A stretch of 63,316 bases of DNA, from assembly GCF_001311175.1 (NCBI RefSeq), contig NZ_BBAI01000012.1, forward strand, positions 1 to 63,316. The letters are read 5' to 3'. Below, one piece after another: positions 11,746 to 22,995 of the stretch (position 1 is the stretch's first letter; each line of letters begins with the position of its first letter). The position numbers were made by a program, and so were the translations under genes. This stretch comes from Lacticaseibacillus pantheris DSM 15945 = JCM 12539 = NBRC 106106 (GTDB lineage: Bacteria; Bacillota; Bacilli; Lactobacillales; Lactobacillaceae). The notes under the pieces are model-generated. The model saw nothing but the letters and a program-made list of their open reading frames with translations, was not told where the DNA came from and did not search any database.

Positions 11746-11934
11746 ATGGCAGTTCCTGCACGTAGAACTTCAAAGACGAAGAAGCGCATGCGTCGTGGTC
11801 ACATCAAGTTGAGTGTTCCTAACTTGCACTTTGATGCTACGACCGGCGAATACCGTGTATCCCACCATGTTTCCCCGAACGGTTACTACAAGGGTAAGCA
11901 GGTTGTTGATACCAAGAGTGACGCCAACGCGTAA
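11746..11934 (+). CDS. rpmF: 50S ribosomal protein L32
   Basis: A 62-residue protein with the L32 signature [19 protein letters not shown]. The zinc-binding cysteine pairs of some L32 proteins are absent, so this is the zinc-independent form. It is preceded by an AAGGAG site and its own promoter, and followed by a terminator, so it is probably monocistronic. Confidence 0.96.
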   Translation: MAVPARRTSKTKKRMRRGHIKLSVPNLHFDATTGEYRVSHHVSPNGYYKGKQVVDTKSDANA

Positions 11935-11944
11935 TTAAACATTC

Positions 11945-11977
11945 AAGCCATTCCTTCTTTGGGTGTGGCTTTTTTTG
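11945..11977 (+). terminator. Terminator after rpmF
   Basis: AAGCCA at 11945-11950 pairs with TGGCTT at 11966-11971, followed by TTTTTT. Confidence 0.65.
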
Positions 11978-12066
11978 TTGCGGATTTTTCCGCAACCATA
12001 GTTGATATGTGCTAGTATTAAGGACGAGGTGTACTTGCGTATATTGCAAAACTTGGAGGGCGCACA

Positions 12067-12635
12067 ATGACAGATAATAAGGCATTTTCAGAATATTTGG
12101 CCCAATTGGCTCAGGCAAACTGGCCGCGTTGGGCGGATCTACCACAATTCGATTTGTACATGGACCAGGTCCTGCAGTTCGTTAACGAATTAACGGCACC
12201 CACGGGGATGGGCGAGCTTACTGCGACCATGGTGAATAATTACGTAAAGAAGGGTGTGATTAGTGCGCCCACCAAAAAAAAGTATGGTCGTACGCAGATT
12301 GCTAATATCATTGTGATTGCCATCTTGAAGCCGGTCTTTGCTTTAGACACCATCGCGGATGGCATCAAGTACCAGTTGGTTAATCGCACGGCGAACCAGG
12401 CGTACGATGCGTTCATCCTGGACTTTGCCGGTGCCATTCAACAGGCTAACTCAGACTTCACTGGCGAAGTAGTCATTAACGCGGTCAATAAGGAAGATAC
12501 CACCAATATTCAAAACGCGATGGTTCAATTGGCCATTAACGCCGTTTTGCAAAAAAAATGTTGGTCGAAACCATGACAGAAATTGTGACGCCAAAGCCAG
12601 TGACCAAGAAGACCAAAAAGGATAAGACCAAGTAA
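12067..12635 (+). CDS. DUF1836 family protein (frame interrupted)
   Basis: Resembles the DUF1836 proteins of Firmicutes, which have a MerR-like helix-turn-helix start: TATMVNNYVKKGVI then KKYGRTQIANIIVI. Function unknown; DNA binding is an inference from this segment. The final residues are shifted by the eight-A run at 12551-12558; correction gives a lysine-rich tail and a stop at 12633-12635, about 189 residues. GGAGG precedes the ATG. Confidence 0.75.
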
Positions 12636-12735
12636 TTACGTGCCAATTATGACAATGAGTCACATTACACTTGTCGTTCTCGGTCAGGTGGGGTACATTA
12701 GGGTGCGTAACTTTTAGAGAAGGATGATTTTATTC

Positions 12736-13584
12736 ATGAAGAAAATTATTACAGCAGTTAGTGCGTTGGCCCTGAGCCTCGTGCTGGCTGCGTGTGGGAA
12801 CAAGTTGACTACTACCAAGAGCACTTATCATCAGGATGGTATGGTGGCTGTGATTAAGGGCGAGGCCAGTGGGGCCAAGCAGGTGCGTTACAAGTCCGCT
12901 AACGTTCAGGGCACGAAGAAGGTTAACAGTGGCACCTTTGCTTTCTCCGTACCGGTGACTGCCAGTAAGCAAAGCGTTAAAATCACTGCCGGCAATCTGA
13001 AGCGGACCGTTACGGTTAGTGCCGCTACTCCGTTAGCGGACTACCAGACGGCAGCCAACAAGTACAATATGGCGGTCGCGATGAGTACCCTCACAGCGGC
13101 GGAGCAGAAGCAGGTGACAGCATTCAAGGCCCCAACTAAGGCCAGCCTGGCTGCGATGACGCCCGCCGAGCAGGCCAGCACCATGCAGGCTGCCGCGACG
13201 GTCAAATCCTTGATGACGAAGGCCACGAATGCCACCAAGGACCAGCAGTTACCAGCGACGGTTAAGGACGGCGTGCACCAGGTGCTGAAGACTGGGGTGG
13301 TCCGTGTGCGGGTCAATGCTGACGGTAAGCACCTGATGGGCTACACGATGATCATTCCGGTCAAGGCGATGAAGAACAAGACCCAGGCAAAGCAGTTTGG
13401 GACTACGCTCGCGCTTCTCGGTACGTCGGCGGGTGCTGATGCCAAGAAGGTCATGAAGCAATTTGCCAAGGAAACAAAGGACCAGAAGGACAGCCAGACG
13501 ACCATGAAGACCATTAAGAGTAATGGTGTGAAGTTTAACGTCGGGTTCTCTACCAGTAACATCTACGTGTACATCACTAAGTAG
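12736..13584 (+). CDS. Putative lipoprotein
   Basis: Signal peptide MKKIITAVSALALSLVLAAC ends in a lipobox (LAAC), so Cys20 is probably lipidated after cleavage. The mature part, about 260 residues, is rich in Lys, Thr and Ala and shows a repeated pattern of short beta-like segments (residues 30-100), then a helical Ala/Gln-rich middle. I recognise no family. The ATG at 12736 is preferred over 12724 because it places the charged N-region directly before the hydrophobic core. Confidence 0.8.
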   Translation: MKKIITAVSALALSLVLAACGNKLTTTKSTYHQDGMVAVIKGEASGAKQVRYKSANVQGTKKVNSGTFAFSVPVTASKQSVKITAGNLKRTVTVSAATPLADYQTAANKYNMAVAMSTLTAAEQKQVTAFKAPTKASLAAMTPAEQASTMQAAATVKSLMTKATNATKDQQLPATVKDGVHQVLKTGVVRVRVNADGKHLMGYTMIIPVKAMKNKTQAKQFGTTLALLGTSAGADAKKVMKQFAKETKDQKDSQTTMKTIKSNGVKFNVGFSTSNIYVYITK

Positions 13585-13586
13585 AC

Positions 13587-13626
13587 AAAAATGCGGTTCC
13601 CATCACGATGTGGGAGCCGCATTTTA
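13587..13626 (+). terminator. Strong terminator after the lipoprotein gene
   Basis: AAAATGCGGTTCCCA at 13587-13601 pairs with TGGGAGCCGCATTTT at 13611-13625. The symmetry may serve both strands, since a minus-strand gene ends nearby at 13676. Confidence 0.85.
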
Positions 13627-13675
13627 ATGTTATCGGGCAAATTAAAACCGGCCTGAGCCGGTTGGGTGGTGCTGA

Positions 13676-13872
13676 TTACTTGTTAGTGCTCTTAGTAGTG
13701 CCCGAGAAGTGTTGCATCAACGGTGGTAGGAAGACTAACAACACGACGAACACTGCACTGATAATCAGTGACTGGACGGGCTGGAAAGTGGAGCTCGTCA
13801 GTGAGGCGGCCAGGAAGCCGGTGATTTCACCGTAAATCACGCCCCAAAAAAAATAGCTGTTACAAAACGCAT
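13676..13872 (-). CDS. Small membrane protein, DUF2929-like (frame interrupted)
   Basis: A short gene hidden by a frame break. From the ATG at 13872, after AGAGGGATTG, it reads MRFVTAIF, then an eight-base T run (13846-13853 on the plus strand), then WGVIYGEITGFLAASLTSS and a second hydrophobic segment SLIISAVFVVLLVFLPPLM before a stop at 13676. Two membrane segments and the opening MRFVTxIxWG fit the DUF2929 family. Function unknown. About 64 residues once corrected. Confidence 0.7.
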
Positions 13873-13948
13873 GTCAATCCCTCTTTTCTAACTAGCGCTA
13901 TCTTAACGCATTCCGTCTGGTCCGTGCAAGTGAAAAATATGTGTGGGG

Positions 13949-14190
13949 ACGAACGCGCGGGTGGGCTTTTGGACTGCGGCTTACGTGCCCTACGCCGTAG
14001 GTTGCTACACCCGCACGCTCCAGCCCGTGCCGGGCTTCCACGGATAATTGAGCTTGAGAAAACCACTCAATCTCAATTATCTGCCGCTGTAATTCGCTAC
14101 GCTCAAACAGCGCTCCGGGGTCGCAGCAACTACGTCTCCGGGCACGACGCCTCCGTCCCAAAGCCCACTCGCGGGTTCCCGATAGTTCGT
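13949..14190 (-). repeat. Fold-back element, module B, copy 2
   Basis: Reverse-orientation copy of 439-678. The arm at about 13956-13974 pairs with 14155-14173. The inner hairpin 14043-14052/14072-14081, with 14054-14058/14066-14070 nested, has a stem sequence quite different from copy 1 while keeping the loop GAGTGG-TTTTCTC when read on the minus strand. This is a clear covariation. Confidence 0.85.
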
Positions 14191-14363
14191 GGTCTCTAAT
14201 CTCATGAACCTAATCCAATACCAATACGTTACCTGACCGAACTCATACCGGAATAAACTCCATTCACCACGCGAATATGCACTACAGATTTGTCTGGGCT
14301 GTTCTACCATTTCAATGAGGGGCTGTAAACTCCTTCGTAACCATAGGAATCAGCATCTAACGT
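14191..14363 (-). repeat. Linker module between B and A, copy 2
   Basis: Reverse complement relative of 265-438, with shared blocks listed there. No gene seen in 13873-14781. Confidence 0.7.
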
Positions 14364-14364
14364 T

Positions 14365-14622
14365 GGTCGTACTGGTGTGGTGGTGGAGGTTGAGCGGCTG
14401 GTCCCCGCGACGGCTGTATGCCCGTAGTTCTGTTAGAGTTACTGCCAGTTGGTGCTTTAGCACATACTGGCAGTTACGATTTACAGAATCAAATTGGCTA
14501 GACCGAGTGGGTTTCTCGGGCTACGGCAATTCGCGGTAGCCCGGAACGGGCGTGAGCGTGAGGCTCTCAGCACCGGTCGCGGGGACCAGCTGCTCAACCG
14601 GAGCCACCACGCCAGTACGACC
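14365..14622 (-). repeat. Fold-back element, module A, copy 2
   Basis: The outer stem pairs 14365-14411 with 14576-14622. It is in reverse orientation to 4-264 and has the same set of internal hairpins, including CCGAG-TGGGTTT-CTCGG at 14503-14519 and the GGCTACGG/CCGTAGCC-type stem at 14519-14542. Confidence 0.85.
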
Positions 14623-14641
14623 AGCCAATAGCAGCGTTTAC

Positions 14642-14680
14642 GTGGAGCGGTCCACAAAGTCGTAGCACACCACAGCACCC
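14642..14680 (-). repeat. Fragment of module C
   Basis: On the minus strand it reads CGACTTTGTGGACCGCTCCAC and adjoining bases, matching 8426-8446 in module C. Only this edge is present. Confidence 0.65.
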
Positions 14681-14757
14681 TCACCGACCAGCACCGCCAC
14701 CAGCCGCCACCGCCACTGGTAGTGCGGATGACCGGTGCAGCGATGCCGTGGGTTAGG

Positions 14758-14763
14758 TATAAT
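14758..14763 (+). promoter_or_regulatory. Probable -10 of the dnaE promoter
   Basis: A perfect TATAAT at 14758-14763 lies only about 19 bases before the dnaE ATG. No convincing -35 is seen, and the leader would be very short. Confidence 0.35.
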
Positions 14764-14781
14764 GGTATGTGAGGTGGCGGC

Positions 14782-17700
14782 ATGGATTTTGTACAGTTAC
14801 AGGTAATTTCCAGCGGGAGCATCCTGCAAAGCCCGACTGGGGTGCAATCATACATAGAAGCAGCTAAGGCGCGGGGATACCACGCACTTGCGTTGACCGA
14901 CGTCAACGTGGTGTATAACCTAGCGCCATTTTATGATGCCGCCAAGCCGCCGGAATCAAGCCTTTGCTGGGCATGACCCTGCGGCTGAACGACGGCACCG
15001 AATGCATCCTCCTTGTGCATACACAGGCCGGCTACCGGCAATTAATGCGCGTCAGCAGTCAGGTCATGACGGGCAAAGTCGACGCTCTGGACGCCATCGG
15101 GTATCTGAGCGGCTTGGTCGTGGTGACCACCGCTAACGGTCGGCTCATGGCTGCTCTAACCGCTGGTGATGGTAATTCGGCCTGGGCGTTGGTGACTACT
15201 TTGCAGTCCCACCATCGACCGGGTGTTGGTGGGCGTACCAGCCGCCGCACTCGCAACCGATTTGCCCGCGTTCGCCCAAGTGCACCACTTGGGCGCGGTG
15301 GCGCTCGGTGATGTCCGTTACCTGGATGCTGCCGATGATGTAGCCGCCCAAATTTTGCGGGCAATTGCGACGGGTGACCGCCTGGATTTAAACGCCAACG
15401 ACGCTCCGGGGGTCTACGAATTGCCTGCAGCCACCGATGCCGGTGAACCGTACGTTGTCGCCCACCGTGATGATTTGGTGCGGGCAACGGTTGCACTGGC
15501 TGATGAATGTGCGGTTGATATTCCGGCTGTTCGCACTCAGTTACCAGCCTTTCCGGACACGGAAGGAATGTCTGCTGGCGATTATTTGGCGCACCTCGCG
15601 TGGTCGGGGCTAGCAGCAGGATGTCCGTGGACGATCAAGCAGCGGTCCCCGCCGACTACCAGGAGCGCCTGCAGCACGAGCTAGCGGTCATTGGCTCGAT
15701 GGGATTTGACGACTACTTTCTAATTGTCGGAGACATCGTGCAGGAGGCTCACCGGCGGGGTATCCTCACCGGACCGGGCCGTGGCTCTGCGGCCGGCTCC
15801 CTAGTGGCCTTTGCCCTCGGTATTACACGGTGGACCCGTTGCAGTACCAGCTACTCTTTGAACGGTTCTTGAACCCGAATCGTGGGCAGATGCCCGATAT
15901 TGACCTGGACATCCAGGATGATCGCCGCGACGAGATGATTGACTACGTTCGCGAACGCTACGGTACCGATCACTTCGCCCAGATTATGGCATTAGGTACG
16001 TTAGGGCCTAAGCAGGCCATTCGCGATGTTGGGCGCGTACTGGGACGACCGCAACATGAGGTAGACGCGATTGCTGGCGCCGTTCCAAGTGGTGAGGAAA
16101 CAATCGCGGACGCCTTGGCCGCGTCACGGCCATTAGCGAATATGCGGTCGGATAGCGGTGACGTTAACAGGGTGTTGACCCTTGCGGGGCGGCTGACGGG
16201 CATCCCACGCAATGTCACTACCCATGCGGCGGGCGTGGTGCTGTCCCGACCGCCGCTGGTGGACACGATTGCGGTGCAGACTATGCCGACCGGAGATGGT
16301 GAGCAAACTCAGGGGACCAAAGAAGTGGTTGAACGTCTCGGCCTGCTGAAAATTGATCTACTAGGTTTGCGAACTCTAGGTTTACTCGCCCAAATTTTGT
16401 TTTATGTCCGGCGGCAAGTGGGGGACGACTTTGACCCCGAGAACATACCGTTGGATGATGCTGATACCATCAAGTTGTTCCAAGATGGTGATACGCTGGG
16501 CGTCTTCCAGTTTGAAAGTGCGCCCATGCAACGGGTGTTGCGCCAAGTTCGTCCCCGTGGTTTTGAGGATGTCGTTGCAACCACCGCGTTGTATCGTCCT
16601 GGACCGATGGAATACATTGGCGACTTTGCGGCACGGATGCACGGTGATCAGGAAGTGACCTACGTGACGCCGTTGCTAGCCCCCATCCTGGATTCGACCT
16701 ATGGCATCATTGTCTATCAGGAACAGGTGATGCAGGTTGCCAGCGCAATTGGTGGCTTTGACATGGCCGCTGCCGATGATTTACGGCGCGCGATGAGCAA
16801 GAAGAATAAGGCCAAAATCGACGCCGGCCGAACACAATTTATCGCGGGGGCGCAAGAGCGTGGCCTGAGCGCTGCCGATGCCGAGTCGGTTTACGCCGAT
16901 ATTGAACGATTTGCTGGGTACGGATTCAACCGTAGCCACGCGGTCGCCTACGGAAAGCTCGCCTTTTGGTTGGCTTACCTTAAGGTACATTTTCCTGCAG
17001 CGTTTTATGCGGCCCAGTGTAACCGTAATTTGGGGAATACGACCAAGCTACGGTCGCTGATTGGGGCGGCCCGCGCGGCGCAGGTTCCGGTACTGGCTCC
17101 CGACGTCAACTGGTCGGGCCGTGGATTTCGCCTCAATAAGAAGGGGGCAATCCGTGTCGGGCTGGCGAACGTTAAGGGCTTACGGCGCGACTTTGTCTCC
17201 GCACTGGTGGACGAGCGCTCCGCCAACGGGCAGTTCCAGTCGTATGCGGACCTGCTACTGCGACTGGCACCGCAGTGGCGTGATGCAAAGGTGCTGGGGC
17301 CGCTCATTCAGGTTGGTGCGCTGGACCAGTTGGTGACTAACCGGGCCGTAGCGTTGGCGCAGCTGGAGAGTGTCCTGACGGCGGTAGATTTAGCCGCGGG
17401 GGACGCGGATCTGTTGCGCAACCTGTGGCCAAAGCAGGCGGACGTTCACGCTAGTTCTCAAGCCGAAGATGATGCGATGGCGGCCACGGTTCTGGGCTAC
17501 TACCTGAATGGTCACCCGACTGAGCAGTACACGGATGTCGCGGACGGCAACCACGCGGTGCGGCTTGATGGCGTGGGTATCGGCAAGAACGTGGCTACGG
17601 TCATACTCGTGACGGCGGTGCGGCAAATTAAAACTAAGCAGGGCATGACAATGGCCTTCCTGACCGTCGAGGACGGGACGGGGACAGCGGACGTGACGCT

Positions 17701-18082
17701 ATTCCCCCGAACTTACCAGCAGGTGCAGCCCGTGACGGTTAATGCCGTATACTTACTGCGGGGCAAAGGCGAACGGCGTGAGCACGACGACAGCACGGCA
17801 ATTATCGCCAATTCGCTCACACCAATTGATGTGGCTCGGGCCGAATTACCCAAAGTTGTCTTCCTCAATTTAGGGAGTCAGCCCGATGTTGCGCTCCGCT
17901 CCGAGGTGGCGGAAATCTTGGCAACGCACCGCGGACGTAGTCCAGTGGTGCTGGTTGCCGACGGCCATCGCCTGCCAACCAAACGGCCGCAATCGTTGGC
18001 AGTGACAGATCAGGTGCTAGACCAATTACGCACGGTCCTGGGCCCCGACGCGGTGGTGACCAGGCCATTACGACAAAAGTAA
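14782..18082 (+). CDS. dnaE: DNA polymerase III alpha subunit, DnaE type (four frame breaks)
   Basis: Replicative polymerase of the DnaE class. An N-terminal PHP domain is followed by the polymerase core with [19 protein letters not shown] and the catalytic aspartates in [10 protein letters not shown], then helix-hairpin-helix ([16 protein letters not shown] region) and an OB-fold (about residues 930-1010). The reading frame breaks near 14946, 15210, 15620 and 15830, each explained by one missing base next to a run of G or C. The corrected length, about 1100, is normal. Essential in this group, so the breaks are almost certainly errors. It precedes pfkA by 113 bases. Confidence 0.93.
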
Positions 18083-18195
18083 GATTCTGTTGAGAAATCT
18101 GCATGTTGCTGGCGACTTTATTTCTGAAAAGTGGTAGACTGATTTTGTTTGGGGTTGAGGTATTCGACCCACAGAAATTCACGTGAGGTGGAAAG

Positions 18196-19155
18196 ATGAA
18201 ACGCATTGGTATTATGACCAGCGGTGGGGATGCTCCGGGCATGAACGCCGCGGTGCGTGCCGTGACGCGTAAGGCTGAACACGAAGGCCTGGAAGCGTAC
18301 GGTATCAACTACGGTTTCGCCGGCTTGCTTGCTGGTGATATCTTCCGGATCGATTCACGCACGGCTGATGACATTATCAACCGTGGTGGGACTATCCTGT
18401 ACTCTGCTCGTTTCCCTGAATTCGCTGAAGAACCAGTTCAGTTGAAGGGTGTGGAGCAGCTCAAGAAGTTCGGTATTGACGCGATTGTCGTTATCGGTGG
18501 CGACGGCTCCTATCACGGTGCACTGCGCCTGAACGAGCATGGCTTTAACGCCATGGGCCTGCCGGGGACTATCGACAACGATATTCCTTACACGGACTTC
18601 ACCATCGGCTTTGACTCTGCTTTGAACACTGCCGTGCACGCAATGGATAACCTGCGCGACACCGCCGCAAGCCACGAACGTACCTTCGTCGTGGAAGTGA
18701 TGGGCCGTAACGCTGGTGACATCGCGATGTGGGCTGCAGTGGCTAGCGCTGCGGAAGACGTCATTATTCCTGAAAAGGATTTTGATGTCGCTGAGGTAGC
18801 GGCAAAGCTGAAGAGTAGCCGCGCCCGTGGCCAAAAGCACGCAATTATCGTGTTGGCTGAAGGCGTAATGACTGCCGCTGAGTTTGCCGATAAGCTCAAG
18901 CCGTTCGGTGACTTCCAGCTTCGCGCCACCACTATTGGCCACGTGCAGCGTGGTGGTGTGCCGACCGCCTTTGACCGCGTATTGGCCTCCCGCATGGGTA
19001 GCTACGCCGTTGAACTCCTGATGGAGGGTAAGGGTGGTTTGGCCATCGGTATCCAGAACAACAAACTGGTTACCCACAACATGCTCGACCTGTTTGACTC
19101 AAAGCACGAGCCCGAAATGGACGTTTACAAGGTTGCAAAAGAGCTCGCATTTTAG
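18196..19155 (+). CDS. pfkA: 6-phosphofructokinase
   Basis: ATP-dependent phosphofructokinase, the committed step of glycolysis. The ATP-site motif [13 protein letters not shown] follows the start; GGDGSYHGA and the substrate and catalytic loop [20 protein letters not shown] are visible, as is [11 protein letters not shown]. The length of 319 is exact for the bacterial family. GAGGTGGAAAG supports the ATG at 18196. Codon choice is strongly biased, as for a highly expressed gene. The pyk gene follows after 61 bases, the classic pfk-pyk operon of lactic acid bacteria. Confidence 0.98.
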   Translation: MKRIGIMTSGGDAPGMNAAVRAVTRKAEHEGLEAYGINYGFAGLLAGDIFRIDSRTADDIINRGGTILYSARFPEFAEEPVQLKGVEQLKKFGIDAIVVIGGDGSYHGALRLNEHGFNAMGLPGTIDNDIPYTDFTIGFDSALNTAVHAMDNLRDTAASHERTFVVEVMGRNAGDIAMWAAVASAAEDVIIPEKDFDVAEVAAKLKSSRARGQKHAIIVLAEGVMTAAEFADKLKPFGDFQLRATTIGHVQRGGVPTAFDRVLASRMGSYAVELLMEGKGGLAIGIQNNKLVTHNMLDLFDSKHEPEMDVYKVAKELAF

Positions 19156-19216
19156 TTAACTTAATTCTGGTAACACTGTTTAAAAACATTTTGCAAAAGA
19201 AGGAGATTTTTCATTT

Positions 19217-20981
19217 ATGAAAAAGACCAAGATCGTCAGCACGCTTGGACCTGCTAGTAACACGACCGACATCATTGTTAAGTTGATCGAAGCTGGTGCC
19301 AACGTTTTCCGTTTCAACTTCTCTCATGGTGACCACGAGGAACACTTGGCCCGTATGACCATGGTTCACGAAGCGAGAAGATTACTGGCAAGACTGTTGG
19401 TATCATGCTTGATACTAAGGGTGCCGAAATCCGTACGACCGTTCAGAGCACGCCTAATGGCAAGATCGAATTCCACACCGGTGATGTGGTACGTATCTCC
19501 ATGGACGACTCCCTGGAAGGTACTCAGGACAAGGTTGCTGTTACTTACCCTGGCCTGTACGATGACACCCACGTTGGTGGTCACGTGCTCTTTGACGATG
19601 GTTTGATCGACGTTCTGATTACCGAAAAGGATGACGAACACCGCGAATTGGTTACCAAGGTCCAGAACGATGGTGTCTTGGGTGGCCGTAAGGGTGTTAA
19701 CGCCCCTGGTGTTTCCATCAACCTGCCTGGTATCACTGAAAAGGATGCTAGTGACATCCGCTTTGGTTTGGACAACGGTATCAACTTCATTGCTGCTTCC
19801 TTCGTTCGTAAGCCACAGGATGTTTTGGACATCCGTGAACTGCTCGAAGAAAAGCACCAGGAACAGGTTCAAATCTTCCCTAAGATTGAATCCCAGGAAG
19901 GTATCAACAACATTGATGACATCCTGAAGGTTTCTGATGGTCTGATGGTTGCCCGTGGTGACATGGGTGTCGAAATTCCATTCGAACACGTGCCATTAGT
20001 TCAGAAGTCCCTGATTAAGAAGTGCAACGCCCTGGGCAAGCCAGTTATCACTGCTACCCAGATGCTGGACTCCATGCAGGAAAACCCTCGTCCTACTCGT
20101 GCCGAAGTTAACGACGTTGCTAACGCCGTATTCGACGGTACCGACGCAACGATGCTTTCCGGTGAATCCGCAAACGGTGACTACCCTGTAGAATCCGTTG
20201 CCGCAATGGCTCGCATCGACGAATACACTGAAAAGGCCATGACTGACCAGGATGCTTACGCTTTGAAGCAGTACTCCAACCAGTCCGTGACTGAGTCAGT
20301 TGGTCAGGCTGTGGCACACACGCGCGCAACCTGGGTGTTAAGACCATCGTTGCTGCCACTAACTCTGGTTACACTGCCCGTATGATCAGCAAGTACCGTC
20401 CGAAGGCTGACATCTTGGCACTGACTTTCAGTGAAAAGACTCAGCGCGGTTTGATGATCAACTGGGGTGTTGTCCCAGAAATCATCGAAAAGCCATCTTC
20501 AACTGATGACATGTTCGATGTTGCCACTAAGAAGGCTCAGGAATTGGGCTTTGCTGAAGAAGGCGACTTGATTCTGATTACTGCCGGTGTTCCAGTTGGT
20601 GAAACTGGTACGACCAACGTTATGAAGGTTCAGCTGATCGGCTCCAAGTTGACTCAGGGTTCCGGTGTTGGCGACCAGACTACTGTTGGTAAGGCCGTTG
20701 TTGCTACTACTGCAAGCGAAGCTGTTGCTAAGATGCAGAAGGGTGACATCCTGGTTACCAAGACGACCGACAAGGACTACCTGCCAGCCATCGAAAAGGC
20801 TGCTGCAGTGGTTGTTGAAGCCGGTGGTTTGACTAGCCATGCTGCCGTTGTGGGTATCGCTATGGGTATCCCAGTGGTTGTTGGCGCTGAAGACGCAACG
20901 ACTGTCATCAATGATGGCCAGGTCGTAACCGTTGATTCTCGTCGTGGTATCGTCTACAAGGGTGCTACGAACGCCATCTAA
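19217..20981 (+). CDS. pyk: Pyruvate kinase (two frame breaks)
   Basis: Final ATP-forming step of glycolysis. It starts [14 protein letters not shown]; motifs include [10 protein letters not shown], the active-site KIESQEGI and [10 protein letters not shown] with MLDSM. The protein carries the extra C-terminal phosphohistidine domain typical of Bacillales and lactobacilli, [20 protein letters not shown], giving about 588 residues. Frame breaks near 19373 and 20321 are each one missing base. Second gene of the pfkA-pyk operon, with a terminator at 21017. Confidence 0.95.
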
Positions 20982-21016
20982 TGGTGCGTCAATCTAACTA
21001 ATTGCTTTCAAACTCG

Positions 21017-21055
21017 AGGGGTGCGACACACTTTGGTGTGTTGCGCCCCTTTGGG
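21017..21055 (+). terminator. Terminator after pyk
   Basis: AGGGGTGCGACACAC at 21017-21031 pairs, with wobbles, with GTGTGTTGCGCCCCT at 21036-21050, followed by a T-containing tail. Confidence 0.75.
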
Positions 21056-21194
21056 TTACATATACTGCCGGGCATGGTCAAGGGCCAGCCAGGGTGGTAA
21101 ACTAACTATTAAGAATGCCTTACGCTACACTAGCAATAGGCGTGTTGCGCAAAAAAAGGGTGGCCGCTAGCCCTGGCCAAATAAGGAGAAAACG

Positions 21195-22075
21195 ATGGAT
21201 TTTAATGGACAGACCGTCACTGGTAAGGTGACTGATAGTAACGAGGATTACGTGTACGTTCAGTACGCTGGCACCACGATGGCGGTGCAACGGAGTGAGT
21301 TTGATGAGATGCCGGCTTTAGGGAGCAGCGTCACCGGCTTTGCTACGAGAATGAGCACCGTGAGCCGCGAATGACGACGAAACAGCTGGCTATTAGTGAG
21401 TCGCAGTACGCCTTCTGCCCAGTGGTGCAGGTGCGCCGCGATTTGGGCGTCTTCGTGGACGTGGGCTTGCCGGATAAAGACGTGGTGGTGAGTCTCGACG
21501 ATCTGCCACTTGAGAACCGCTTGTGGCCGTCCCGTGGCGACCGCCTGATGATTCGGCTTGAATTGGACAACAAGCACCGCATGTGGGGCAAAGTAGCTGC
21601 GCCGGACTTCTTCCCGCAATTAGCGCACATTGCTCATGATGACATGAAGAACAAAGATGTGACAGCAACGGTTTACCGCCTGAAGCTGGCGGGGACATTG
21701 GTGTTCACTGATGACCACTACTTGGGCTTTATCCACCCGAGTGAACGTGATGCTGAACCCCGTTTGGGTCAGGTCGTGCACGCGCGGGTGATTGGTATTC
21801 GTCAGGATGGTGGTTTGAACCTATCGCTGCACCCGCGCGCCTACGAGGCGATTGACGACGACGCCGCAATGTTGCTCGCAGTGATGCAACATAGTCACGA
21901 TGGGCGACTAAACCTGACGGACAAGAGCGACCCGGCTTTGATTCGCCAGCACCTCGATATTAGCAAAGGTGCCTTCAAGCGTGCGTTGGGCCACCTGCTC
22001 AAGGCGCGGTTAGTGCGTGAAATGGACGGCTACGTTGAGTTGTTACCGCAGGACAAGGCCCCTGACGCGGAGTAA
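21195..22075 (+). CDS. cvfB: CvfB family S1 RNA-binding protein (frame interrupted)
   Basis: Several S1-type beta-barrels followed by a winged-helix C-terminus, as in CvfB (conserved virulence factor B). Signs are VRRDLGVFVDVGLPDKDVVV, YLGFIHPSE and ARVIGIRQDGGLNLSL. AAGGAG at 21183-21188 supports the ATG at 21195. The first barrel is joined to the rest across one missing T near 21344. Located directly before xerD, as in many Lactobacillales. Confidence 0.85.
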
Positions 22076-22080
22076 TAGCT

Positions 22081-22963
22081 ATGGATGACTTAATTACTGA
22101 TTTTTTTGCATTACCTCGAAGTTGAACGTGGCTTAGCGGCAAATACGCGGATTAGCTATGGTAACGATTTACACCGTTATTCGTCCTGGCTCAAACAACA
22201 GCAAATTGATACGGTGCCCGAGGAACGGATCGTAGTGGTGGAGTTTCTGACCTCTGAGTCCGAATCGTTGGCCGCAACCAGCATGGCGCGGGAGCAGTCG
22301 GCTCTGCGCAAGTTTTACCGCTTTTTGGGACGCCAGGGTGTTGTGAGCAACGACCCCATGGACCTGATCGACGCGCCTAAGCCGGGGCGGCATTTGCCCA
22401 CTGTGCTCAGTATGGACGAGATTGACCAACTGATGGCGGCCCCGAACGTGGATAAACCACTCGGCTTGCGGGACCGCGCCATCTTTGAAATAATGTACGC
22501 TACCGGGATGCGGGTATCCGAGGTCATTAATCTTAGCCTCAACCAGCTGCACCTCGACATGAACTTGATTCAGGTGATTGGTAAAGGGGATAAGGAACGC
22601 CTGGTGCCGGTTAGTGGCCAAGCAGTGTCGTGGTTGCGACGGTACCTGGATGATTCGCGTCCACGATTGTTGCGACGGTCCGACCCCCGCGTAGTTTTTC
22701 TGAACTTCCACGGGCAGCAGCTGACCCGTCAAGGCATATGGAAAAACCTCAAGAGCTACATCGTCGATTTGGGGATCGATAAGGATGTGACCCCGCACAC
22801 GCTGCGGCATAGTTTTGCGACCAATTTGCTTGCCAACGGGGCGGACTTGCGGGTAGTTCAAGAGATATTAGGTCACGCCGATATTAGTACCACGCAGTTA
22901 TACACGCACTTATCGAACGGGCGCCTCGCGGAAGTTTATCACGCGACGCACCCACGCGGTTAG
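22081..22963 (+). CDS. xerD: Tyrosine recombinase XerD (frame interrupted)
   Basis: Site-specific recombinase that resolves chromosome dimers at dif. The N-terminal SAM-like domain runs over residues 1-90. The catalytic residues are visible: Arg in ATGMRVSEV, the HTLRHSFATNLL box, the later His in EILGHADISTTQLYTH and its tyrosine. Full length is about 294 residues, so this is a housekeeping Xer and not a phage integrase. The frame breaks in the seven-T run 22101-22107 right after the start. It begins five bases after cvfB. Confidence 0.9.
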
Positions 22964-22995
22964 TGGTTGGATGACAGTAAGGTTTAGGTGAAATC

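Noticed and set aside
14782..15872. Programmed frameshifting in dnaE
   Set aside because: Four breaks lie at unrelated sequences without slippery heptamers followed by structure; single-base loss explains all of them.
22081..22963. Prophage or integron integrase
   Set aside because: Full-length, with XerD context between cvfB and ribT/scpA and no mobile-element neighbours.
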